Program-made: the position numbers and the translations under genes
Assembly: GCA_946480715.1 (NCBI GenBank)
Contig: CAMLKK010000031.1
Span: 1-33,815, forward strand
Origin: an uncultured Bacteriovorax sp.
GTDB taxonomy: Bacteria > Bdellovibrionota > Bacteriovoracia > Bacteriovoracales > Bacteriovoracaceae
Reading direction: 5' to 3'
DNA length: 33,815 nucleotides
In this document: positions 24,028 through 30,798 of the stretch, in pieces
How the letters are laid out: each line of letters starts with the position of its first letter
Position numbering within the stretch: the first letter of the stretch is position 1
Notes under the pieces: generated by a model
Database searches by the model: none
The model's input: the letters and a program-made list of their open reading frames with translations, nothing else
Told to the model about the DNA's origin: nothing

Positions 24028-24915
24028 ATGAAAAAACTAATTCTTATTGGTGCTTTTTTTTCGATGTCATCTTTTGCTCAAGAAAAAGATATGAAGACGA
24101 TTGAGTCTCATATGAACGAATCGCTAAAACCAATTGCTAAATTATTAGAAGGTAAAAAAGGCAAAGTCGTCGTCGGTACTTTAAAGAGTACTGATGCAAA
24201 AGAATCTTGCCAGCCTAATAAATCGTTAAATGCAAAATTCAATGCGGCCATTGCTCGCACGGGCCTTCCTGCTACAATTTCGAAACGAGCACTACCAATG
24301 GATGCAGATCAAGCGGAAATCTCTCGCGTGGTTAAACTTTCTGGAGGCTCATACGTTGTACTAGGGAGCTACGATTTTGTTAACGGTCAGTTCAAATTAG
24401 ATTGTGCTCTTTATGATCACAACGGAACAAGCTTAGGGGCCTGTGATGATGCAGCTCCAGCGACAGTTTCAAAAGAAATGGCAGAAAAATTAACATGCCC
24501 AAAAGAAGAACCAAAAGCAGTCGTTACACCACAACCAACGACGGCCATGGTTGAAAATGCAGATCCAAAAATTAAACAGATCGATGATTACATCTGTTCA
24601 ATCATTCACAAGGATTATGATTTCAAACGACTCATTTCTTCAATTTATGAAAAGAAATTAATGACACTTGATGAATTGAAAAAAGTAGAAAAAGTTTCAA
24701 CGGAAGATGCACTTGAAGCTATGAAAGAGTATTGTGTGACTCTTGGAAACTTTGTTATCTGTACCGACTATTGGGCAGGCAATGGAGCGCATGTATTCCT
24801 CAGCGACAGCATGGCCTTGGGAGCAACCAAAGTTAAAACGTGGAAACATCCATTTAAAGCACAAGTTAAAGGGGCGGAGAGATGCCTCATGAAAGAAGAT
24901 GGATGGTGGAATTAA
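24028..24915 (+). CDS. Secreted protein with CsgG/FlgO-like N-terminal domain
   Basis: The 295-residue protein begins MKKLILIGAFFSMSSFAQEK, a short signal peptide. Residues 30-150 (KVVVGTLKSTDAKESC, then LNAKFNAAIARTG, SGGSYVVLGSYDFVNGQFKLDCALYDHNG) show the order of strands and helices seen in CsgG/FlgO/LpoB-type domains, where a small fold reports or anchors periplasmic assembly. A Pro-rich hinge (EEPKAVVTPQPTTAMVE, about 166-185) precedes a C-terminal helical domain with several cysteines (YICSIIHK, EYCVTLG, VICTDYW, ERCLMK). I assign no function. Gene order, with one base after its upstream neighbour, indicates joint work with the LPP20-like protein. Confidence 0.65.
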   Translation: MKKLILIGAFFSMSSFAQEKDMKTIESHMNESLKPIAKLLEGKKGKVVVGTLKSTDAKESCQPNKSLNAKFNAAIARTGLPATISKRALPMDADQAEISRVVKLSGGSYVVLGSYDFVNGQFKLDCALYDHNGTSLGACDDAAPATVSKEMAEKLTCPKEEPKAVVTPQPTTAMVENADPKIKQIDDYICSIIHKDYDFKRLISSIYEKKLMTLDELKKVEKVSTEDALEAMKEYCVTLGNFVICTDYWAGNGAHVFLSDSMALGATKVKTWKHPFKAQVKGAERCLMKEDGWWN

Positions 24916-24919
24916 AAGT

Positions 24920-25264
24920 CTAATCTTGTTCTAAGGTACTAACATCCAGCTTACGTACATCCTCGACCATTTGGGAAAGGATGTACTCCGGCTTCATACC
25001 AGCTTCAGCATAGATAATTGTTTTTTCCTTCATGATAACAAGTGTAGGAATGGAACGAACTGAAAAATCAGCACTCAGTTCTTGTTCAACTTCAGTATCA
25101 ACTTTTCCAAAAAAAATGTCGGGATTTTTTTTCGCAACACTCTCGAAGATGGGACCAAAAACTTTACACGGTTCGCACCAGCTCGCCCAAAAATCCAGGA
25201 AAACGATTTCATGCTTATCTAAAACTTCTTCAATGTTTTTTAGCGTTACAATTTTCGAACCCAT
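24920..25264 (-). CDS. Thioredoxin-family protein with WCEPC active site
   Basis: The 114-residue protein has the complete thioredoxin fold: IVFLDFWASWCEPCKVFGPIF with redox cysteines 30 and 33, KVDTEVEQELSADFSVRSIPTLVIM with the cis-Pro at 73, and GMKPEYILSQMVEDV. It has no signal peptide, so it is cytoplasmic. The active site reads CEPC rather than the usual CGPC; changes at this first dipeptide position shift redox potential and partner choice in the family. AAGGAG lies six bases before the ATG. Its stop is 4 bases from the stop of the convergent gene, and no terminator is visible between them. Confidence 0.93.
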   Translation of the reverse strand: MGSKIVTLKNIEEVLDKHEIVFLDFWASWCEPCKVFGPIFESVAKKNPDIFFGKVDTEVEQELSADFSVRSIPTLVIMKEKTIIYAEAGMKPEYILSQMVEDVRKLDVSTLEQD

Positions 25265-25325
25265 GAATGTCTCCTTTACTTGACCCTACAAGCTCAATTA
25301 TCATTGAATTTGGAGCGTAATCAAA

Positions 25326-25787
25326 ATGAAAACATCACTCATCACACTTTTCTTAACACTGACATCATTTCCGGTTTGGGCATGTCCACAACTCGCTGGT
25401 GAGTATGCTCATTGTGAAACGAAGGCCAGTTCGCAGGCGGAGATTGTTATTACGGAATACGTGAAAAGCGGAACTCGCTATTACGATATTAAAAAAGTTA
25501 ATGGCGATGCAGATGATGAACTCCAGAATGAAACTTTAAGAACAGATGGTGAAAAAGTAAGTCGTAAAATTAAGGTTCCCAAATACGGAGTGACTCTAAG
25601 AATTGATACGCGTTCACAATGCGCAGGCGATGTTGTTGTCGCTCGTTCAGAAGTTTTTTCACTGGGAATAAAAGTGGGTGAATTCACCACAAAATTTTAT
25701 AAGCAGGACAATATTCTTCATACAGTTGTCGATGGTGGTTACCTCAATCGAGAAGTTAAAAAACACGCCCAATGTATTCAAATATGA
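25326..25787 (+). CDS. Secreted protein of unknown function
   Basis: The 153-residue protein has a signal peptide (MKTSLITLFLTLTSFPVWA, mature start CPQLAGEYAHCE). The residue after the predicted cleavage site is Cys, but VWA-C is a poor lipobox, so a soluble periplasmic protein is the better reading. The mature part is largely beta, with alternating charged/hydrophobic strands (SQAEIVITEYVKSGTRYYDI, GVTLRIDTRSQCAGDVVVA) and four cysteines, two near the N-terminus, one central and one near the C-terminus. Such lipocalin-like or beta-sandwich layouts occur in many uncharacterised Gram-negative periplasmic proteins. GGAG lies about ten bases before the ATG. No operon partner. Confidence 0.75.
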   Translation: MKTSLITLFLTLTSFPVWACPQLAGEYAHCETKASSQAEIVITEYVKSGTRYYDIKKVNGDADDELQNETLRTDGEKVSRKIKVPKYGVTLRIDTRSQCAGDVVVARSEVFSLGIKVGEFTTKFYKQDNILHTVVDGGYLNREVKKHAQCIQI

Positions 25788-25978
25788 CTTTTTGCTACCA
25801 ATAGTTGATAGCAACGTGCGATAAATAGCCACTATTTACGAAGTCATACTAACATTTACTGTCAGGTTCTCCGTGTATCCATGCGATATCCATTACTAAA
25901 TGCTCTATCCAAAATTTGTCTAAAGGATGGGGCTGTACAATGGCCATCAAATTTCAGATGCTCTTAAGGAGAGCATTA

Positions 25979-26005
25979 ATGAAGATGCATCAGGAGAATA
26001 CATGA
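25979..26005 (+). CDS. Eight-codon leader ORF overlapping the response-regulator start
   Basis: AAGGAG is followed seven bases later by an ATG opening MKMHQENT-stop. The TGA at 26003-26005 overlaps the response-regulator ATG (ATGA). The regulator's own AGGAG lies inside this mini-ORF, so translating it would expose or block that site. The strong ribosome site and exact ATGA junction support translation; chance cannot be excluded for so short a frame. Confidence 0.4.
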   Translation: MKMHQENT

Positions 26006-26367
26006 ACAAGAAAGTCTTTGTAGTCGAAGATGACCAAGACATTCGAGAGGCCCTTGCTGAGCTCCTAGAGAGTGAAGGCTATGACGTTACGACGGCAGAA
26101 AATGGGCAAATAGGAATTGATAAGCTTTCACAAGCGTCACAACTTCCTAATCTCATCCTCTTAGATCTTATGATGCCTGTCAAAGACGGGTTTCAATTTT
26201 ATGCAGAAAAAGCTGCTGACCCAAATCTTTCCTCGGTGCCAGTCATCGTTATGTCTGCTGATGGTCATATCTTAGATAAGCAAAAAAAATTACAGGCACA
26301 GGCCTACATCAAGAAGCCTGTTGATATCGACCATATCCTGAATATGGTTGACCAATTCTGCCAATAA
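26002..26367 (+). CDS. Single-domain response regulator (CheY-like)
   Basis: The 121-residue protein consists of one receiver domain and no output domain. The acidic pair EDD (9-11), phospho-acceptor Asp 55 in LILLDLMMPVKDG, Ser 85 in VIVMSADGH and the Lys-Pro in AYIKKPVD (Lys 105) complete the active site. Such proteins act through binding partners, as in chemotaxis or phosphorelays. AGGAG lies five bases before the ATG at 26002; an in-frame ATG at 25927 would add a tail with no homology to receivers. No histidine kinase is adjacent; the nearest is the orphan PAS-GAF kinase at 28746-30668, a possible but unproven partner. Confidence 0.93.
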   Translation: MNKKVFVVEDDQDIREALAELLESEGYDVTTAENGQIGIDKLSQASQLPNLILLDLMMPVKDGFQFYAEKAADPNLSSVPVIVMSADGHILDKQKKLQAQAYIKKPVDIDHILNMVDQFCQ

Positions 26368-26421
26368 AACTCACGTAAATTATGATTACTTATTCTTAGG
26401 TTCAATCACCTGGGGATAAGT

Positions 26422-27366
26422 ATGTTCATTTTTATTACTGCCTTTTTTTTCTTTTTTAATTTTTCACTCTTTGCTCAAGAACCAAAATTAGATTACCGCT
26501 TTTTGGAAGTGAATAAACAAGTCCGTGGTTGGTGGCAATTCATTCCAGCACAATGCCAAGTTAAACAGTGTCCTCTCATTCTTGCCTTTCATTCAATGGA
26601 AACAGCCGCTGATCGACTCGATGATGTTACCAAATGGACAAAACTTTCTTCAAAAGAACATTTCATCATCGTCTATCCAAATGCTGTTAATAAACTTTGG
26701 AGTGAAAACGATCTACCGTTTATTGATGATCTTATTGCAGAGTTAAAAAAGAAAACCAAAGTCGACGAAAAAAAAATTTATGCTACGGGATTTTCAACTG
26801 GCGGCTTGTTCACGTATCAACTCGCTTGTGAGCGCTCGAATCTCTTTGCGGCCATTGCTCCAGTTGCTGCACACATGTCGCGGGAACAGCCTGAACAATG
26901 TAGGCCTAATCGTGGGGTTCCACTTATTAATATAGTCGGCACAAATGACAAACAAATGCCGATGAATGGTGGAGAAATCAAAGGCGCGTTCGGCTTTCGC
27001 TCACAAGGAAAAATTCTTTCAACAAATGAAACCGTAAATTTTTGGATCAGAAATAATAAATGTCAGCAAGCACCGGTAATTGATAAAGTACGTGATCAAG
27101 ATAAGCAGGATGATACACACGCTGTTTTAGAACGATATGAAGGTTGTGCTCAGGGAGCCGATGTCTATCGCTGGGTAATTGGAGATGGAGGTCATACTTG
27201 GCCAGGTGGAGTTTCGCAAAAGAAGCTGCTTGGAAAAGTGACTAAAGAGCTTAATGCTACTGAAGAAATTTGGAATTTCTTTCAGCAACATCCGATGAGT
27301 GATCTTCAGCAACAGGATAAATCTCCTCGGGCGCCTGCTCAAGCTCAAAGTCCGGTTCAACCGTAA
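26422..27366 (+). CDS. Secreted alpha/beta-hydrolase, PHB-depolymerase/feruloyl-esterase-like (LpqC type)
   Basis: The 314-residue protein has an N-terminal signal peptide rich in Phe (ITAFFFFFNFSLFAQ). The catalytic triad is visible: Ser 125 in YATGFSTGGLFTYQLAC, Asp 176 in NIVGTNDKQMP and His 258 in GDGGHTWPGG. PLILAFHSMETAADRL forms the oxyanion-hole strand, and NFWIRNNKC is typical of the family. Members hydrolyse polyhydroxybutyrate oligomers, feruloyl esters or acetyl-xylan; the substrate here is undetermined, though a secreted hydrolase would suit a predator or scavenger. After the expected fold end (EIWNFFQQHP) there is a Gln/Pro/Ala-rich tail of about 25 residues, and its coding region overlaps the rhomboid gene by 110 bases. 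Confidence 0.87.
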   Translation: MFIFITAFFFFFNFSLFAQEPKLDYRFLEVNKQVRGWWQFIPAQCQVKQCPLILAFHSMETAADRLDDVTKWTKLSSKEHFIIVYPNAVNKLWSENDLPFIDDLIAELKKKTKVDEKKIYATGFSTGGLFTYQLACERSNLFAAIAPVAAHMSREQPEQCRPNRGVPLINIVGTNDKQMPMNGGEIKGAFGFRSQGKILSTNETVNFWIRNNKCQQAPVIDKVRDQDKQDDTHAVLERYEGCAQGADVYRWVIGDGGHTWPGGVSQKKLLGKVTKELNATEEIWNFFQQHPMSDLQQQDKSPRAPAQAQSPVQP

Positions 27367-28009
27367 TGCGATAAACATCAGCAGATCGTATTTTTTTTCG
27401 ATTTAAAAAGTAATAGGCCGTTCCAGAAAGAACACCAAAAACTGAACCTAAAAAATGACTAAGGTAACTCACTTCAGGTTTTAGTGTTTGGGGAAAAAAA
27501 AGAATGAGTGCTATTCCTGTTGATTTAATAATTCTTCTTGTGAGTGTTTCACGCAAATCAATAAAAAATGAGAGCGTGATCCAACACGCTCCCATCCAAT
27601 AAACCACTCCAGATACGCCTATAAGGCTCGTCTCGGGGGAGAGAGTGGTTAAAACGATCAGATTGATGAATCCACCAAAAAGAAAGCCCATAAAAGGAAA
27701 CAGCCAAAAACTGAAAGTCGTAGATAGAAAATAAGCGAAGGGTATGAAGAGAAAAAGATTGCTGCCCACATGCGTGAGATCGCCGTGTGCAAAAAGGGTC
27801 GTCCAAGGTTTCCACCATTGCTCATTGACGAACACTGATGTGAAAGACGCTGGCATCCATGAATCTGCTTTGAAAAAATCATTGAGAAACAGCGATGTTC
27901 CAACAATGAGAAGCAATACAAGAAAGAGCGTTTGCACAAGTCCTGTGGCCTTGGAGCTTTCTGATTTTTTTGTAAGAAAATTTTCTATCATCTCGATTTT
28001 CGTTTCCAT
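27257..28009 (-). CDS. Rhomboid-family intramembrane serine protease
   Basis: The 250-residue membrane protein has the rhomboid pattern. TLFAHGDLTHVGSNLFLF in the second helix supplies the H-x(4)-H-x(3)-N site, LIGVSGVVYWMG carries the catalytic Ser 133, and SYLSHFLGSVFGVLSG the catalytic His 185. Six hydrophobic segments can be counted. The Ser motif is GVSG instead of the common GxSG with Ala, still a legal member. A cytoplasmic C-terminal tail of about 50 residues is acidic (EPDFELEQAPEEIYP) and its coding region overlaps antisense with the end of the esterase gene. Substrates cannot be predicted; bacterial rhomboids often process envelope proteins. Confidence 0.88.
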   Translation of the reverse strand: METKIEMIENFLTKKSESSKATGLVQTLFLVLLLIVGTSLFLNDFFKADSWMPASFTSVFVNEQWWKPWTTLFAHGDLTHVGSNLFLFIPFAYFLSTTFSFWLFPFMGFLFGGFINLIVLTTLSPETSLIGVSGVVYWMGACWITLSFFIDLRETLTRRIIKSTGIALILFFPQTLKPEVSYLSHFLGSVFGVLSGTAYYFLNRKKIRSADVYRITVEPDFELEQAPEEIYPVAEDHSSDVAERNSKFLQ

Positions 28010-28047
28010 GGATTAAAGGTGGAGTTGCTTTAATTTTTGGCAAGGGA

Positions 28048-28086
28048 GGCAGTTTGAGGAAAGGTAGTTCCCCAAGAGATACTGCC
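28048..28086. other. Imperfect long hairpin in the divergent gap
   Basis: GGCAGT (28048-28053) pairs with ACTGCC (28081-28086), and inside it TTGAGGAA (28054-28061) pairs with TTCCCCAA (28068-28075) with one mismatch; a five-base bulge sits on the right side. There is no T run, so it is not a terminator. It lies between the rhomboid start and the 28172 gene and could be an RNA leader structure or protein-binding site on either strand. Confidence 0.35.
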
Positions 28087-28171
28087 TATTAAATTAAGTA
28101 CATGTGCAGCTTGAAAAAGAATTTAATTCACGTTCTAATATTACAAAATAAAAAAAGAAGGAGTTTATTTT

Positions 28172-28462
28172 ATGAAAAAGCTATTAAGTCTTATGGCACT
28201 GTCACTTATGAGCGTATCTGCAGTAGCAGTAGAACCATCTGTTCAAATTACATCATACACATACGTTAACCAGGAAAGAAAAGTTGCTGAGCTTTGTGGA
28301 GTCGTAAACAACCCATCTGCTGGTGCAAATTTTGTTCAAATCACTGTTGATCACAATACAAGCCGTCCAGGAACATACAATGTTGTTGCTGGATCAAATG
28401 GGAAGTTCTGTACTGTCGTTATTTCTTACTACGGAACAGCGACTGCTCGTATGCTTCAATAG
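28172..28462 (+). CDS. Small secreted protein of unknown function
   Basis: The 96-residue protein has a clear signal peptide (MKKLLSLMALSLMSVSAVAV, mature start EPSVQITSY). The mature part of about 75 residues is beta-rich with two cysteines (AELCGVV and GKFCTVVISYYG), likely one disulphide. It may be a small beta-sandwich. GAAGGAG lies eight bases before the ATG, an excellent ribosome site, suggesting high expression. The next gene starts four bases after its stop, forming a two-gene operon. I recognise no family. Confidence 0.78.
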   Translation: MKKLLSLMALSLMSVSAVAVEPSVQITSYTYVNQERKVAELCGVVNNPSAGANFVQITVDHNTSRPGTYNVVAGSNGKFCTVVISYYGTATARMLQ

Positions 28463-28466
28463 GTGA

Positions 28467-28760
28467 ATGAAACCGATCTTTGTTAAGAATTCAACTTTAG
28501 CAAAAATGATAAGGGTAGAGGCGATAGTCATCTACCCTTTTGTTTTTTTCGCCTCAAAAAATCCTTCTGCAACTCTTATCCGTCATGAAAGTGTTCATCT
28601 CGATCAAGTTCAACGTTTAGGTTTTTGTGCTTTTTACTTTCACTACATGAAAGAATATTTTTTCAATCGCTTTCGTCGCATGAATCATTACGATGCTTAT
28701 CGTGCGATAAGTTTTGAACGTGAGGCTTATGAAAAAGAAAAGAAATCAGTTGATGGGTAA
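28467..28760 (+). CDS. Small HExxH-motif protein, putative minimal metallopeptidase-like
   Basis: The 97-residue protein carries RHESVHLDQVQ (His 40, Glu 41, His 44), a zinc-peptidase HExxH signature. AYRAISFEREAYEKE follows about 40 residues later, whose glutamates 84 or 86 could be the third zinc ligand in a gluzincin-like arrangement. A hydrophobic segment (IVIYPFVFFAS) precedes the motif; the region LGFCAFYFHYMKEYFFNRFRR is aromatic and basic and may lie against a membrane. Small proteins of this HE-x-x-H ... AYR-x-I-x-FE-x-EAY layout occur in other bacteria without known function. It is very short for an active protease, so a non-catalytic zinc-binding role is possible. Its end overlaps the convergent histidine kinase gene by 15 bases. 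Confidence 0.7.
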   Translation: MKPIFVKNSTLAKMIRVEAIVIYPFVFFASKNPSATLIRHESVHLDQVQRLGFCAFYFHYMKEYFFNRFRRMNHYDAYRAISFEREAYEKEKKSVDG

Positions 28761-30668
28761 TCGAGCGATAAATGTCGAGCCAAGACCAAGCTCACTTTCA
28801 ACTAAAAGTTCTCCATTGTGTTGGCGCATGATCTCACGGCTAATATAAAGACCTAGGCCTAATCCAGAAATATTCTGTGCGGATATGGCCCTTTCAAAAC
28901 GTTCAAAAATTCGTTCGTGATCCTTCTTTGCGATACCGATTCCAAGATCTTTAACCGCAATCTCAATATGAGTTGAGTTTTTTGCAAGTGTGACTTCTAT
29001 CGGTTTGCGATCACCATAGCGAATAGCATTTGCAATGAGATTGCTTATGACTTGCTCAAATCGAAAGGGGTCACATACTCCAAAGACAGATTCTTCAATA
29101 TGGGATTGTAGAGTGATCCCTAAATGATCAACCTGCGGTTGAAAACGAGTCAGTGTTTCTTTGAGTAATTGCGTGATGTTCGTTTTTTGAAGATTAATGG
29201 CCAGCTTGCCTGAAGCAATACGAGAAATATCTAGCATGTCCTCGACAAGAACAGTGAGACGATTAAGCTGTTTAAGCGAGCTTTCGGTTAATTTTTTTAC
29301 ATGTGAAGTATCGATAGTTGCAGAATTATTTTTTGCAATTTGACGATCGGCCACCTGCAATTGAAGTTTCATTGATGTAATAGGCGTTTTTAATTCATGA
29401 GAGGCGATGGAGATGAATTCATCTCGTTGAAAAATAGAAGCACGAGCTTTCTTAAATAGAGTTGCATTCTCAATGGCAATACTCGCTCTATTGGATAATT
29501 CAATGGCCGTCTGCAAATCGAATTTATCATAGAGCTCACGATCCGTAGTAATCACAAGATTGATGGACCCGATAATTTTACCTTTAATAATTAAAGGCAG
29601 AGTAATGAGCGATCTTACACCAATCTGTTTGATGATCTCTGCATGTTCAGCAGACTTGGTATGCTCCAATAAATCTTGAGTATTAAAACTTTCAATGAGT
29701 AGTGGTTTACCTGTTTTTATAACTTGAGCAGTTGGCTGTGGAGAATCGTAAGTAGGTGGATACTTCTCCTGAAGTTCATGCATGAATTTTTCGATTTCAT
29801 GATTTCTGTGATGAGTATAATAACGTTCGATTTGTCCTTCTTCATTGATAAGATCAATGACAGTTCCATCAGCTATGTCAGGAACGCAAGCTTCTGCAAT
29901 ATTATGAATGGCCTTCTCATAATCAAGTGTTGATAGAAGAATGGAAGTGACTTTAGATAAAAAAGTATTGGCCGCTTCAACTCTTTTTGCATCAGTCACG
30001 TCAAGATGAAGGAGAACAAGCTCTTGAACGGCATCGTTTTCATCTTTTAAAGGATAAATAATTCCTTCAACGGCCCTAGTGCTTCCTTCAATACCTATGG
30101 CCTTAGGGTCATAATGGATGAGCGGGATTTGAGAAACCTCTCCATTAAATCCCTTTTTAATAAATTCTAAAACTCCATTAGCTTCAAGATGCTGATCCTC
30201 CAGCATGTTGTAGCCATTGAGAATATAATTTTGAATCGTCTTTTCAGGAATTTTCCATAGATTTTTCCAAGCACGATTCACCATTAATGTTCTTCCATCG
30301 GGAGCAAGAATTTGAATACTAAATGGCGACTGTTCGAAAATTGTTTTGAATCGAAGCTCTGTATTTCTTAGGCGCTCAACTTCAATGGCGGCGTTAAGAT
30401 GTTCAATGAGATTTTCAAGAAGCGATTGATTTCGTATCGATTGCTCAGCTTTAAGGCCCAAAGTTGTATCATGCGAGAGTGCGGCTTTCAGTAGTGGTGT
30501 CGGTAATTCTGCTTTGTCCGTAGTGTGCGTTGATATTTGGTAACATTCAGTTTGAGAATCATTGGTGAAAAAAATCTCGTTCGTCTCGAAAGTTAAACTA
30601 ACAAGTTTCGCCCATTTTCTAAATGAACTCACATAGGTCATCAAATATTTTTCAGTAGCATTAGACAT
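28746..30668 (-). CDS. Cytoplasmic PAS-GAF sensor histidine kinase
   Basis: The 640-residue kinase has no membrane helix. The order is an N-terminal region of about 100 residues, PAS (about 105-228, FEQSPFSIQILAPDGRTLMV), GAF (about 240-405, EACVPDIADGTVIDLI ... ITLPLIIKGKIIGSINLV), HisKA with phospho-accepting His 424 in FISIASHELKTPITS, and HATPase_c with N box NLIANAIRYG, G1 DLGIGI and G2 GLGLGLYIS. The start at 30668 follows AGAAGGAA; an open frame continues to 30902 but would overlap the divergent lipoprotein gene and has no ribosome site. No response regulator adjoins it. Sensing is likely of a soluble or redox signal in the cytoplasm, but no cofactor motif is evident. Confidence 0.92.
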   Translation of the reverse strand: MSNATEKYLMTYVSSFRKWAKLVSLTFETNEIFFTNDSQTECYQISTHTTDKAELPTPLLKAALSHDTTLGLKAEQSIRNQSLLENLIEHLNAAIEVERLRNTELRFKTIFEQSPFSIQILAPDGRTLMVNRAWKNLWKIPEKTIQNYILNGYNMLEDQHLEANGVLEFIKKGFNGEVSQIPLIHYDPKAIGIEGSTRAVEGIIYPLKDENDAVQELVLLHLDVTDAKRVEAANTFLSKVTSILLSTLDYEKAIHNIAEACVPDIADGTVIDLINEEGQIERYYTHHRNHEIEKFMHELQEKYPPTYDSPQPTAQVIKTGKPLLIESFNTQDLLEHTKSAEHAEIIKQIGVRSLITLPLIIKGKIIGSINLVITTDRELYDKFDLQTAIELSNRASIAIENATLFKKARASIFQRDEFISIASHELKTPITSMKLQLQVADRQIAKNNSATIDTSHVKKLTESSLKQLNRLTVLVEDMLDISRIASGKLAINLQKTNITQLLKETLTRFQPQVDHLGITLQSHIEESVFGVCDPFRFEQVISNLIANAIRYGDRKPIEVTLAKNSTHIEIAVKDLGIGIAKKDHERIFERFERAISAQNISGLGLGLYISREIMRQHNGELLVESELGLGSTFIARLPIN

Positions 30669-30798
30669 CATTTCCTTCTTACTTCGTCCTCGGACAATCG
30701 ACAATTTCTTTTCGGCGTGACACGTTAAGTTATGGTCATTTTTCTTTTCGCTCATTGGGAAAGCGTCTAAAATAAGGATATCAACAAAAGGTGTGTAA

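Noticed and set aside
11587..25787. The small secreted proteins at 11587-11970 and 25326-25787 as paralogues
   Set aside because: Both are beta-rich and have cysteines near both ends, but I see no shared motif beyond the signal peptide.
25794..25812. Small hairpin GCTA...TAGC just after the 25326 secreted-protein gene as a terminator
   Set aside because: The stem is only about seven pairs with interruptions, and the T run lies before rather than after it.
25927..26001. Longer response regulator starting at 25927
   Set aside because: Receiver domains begin at the KVFVVEDD strand, and AGGAG is positioned for the ATG at 26002.
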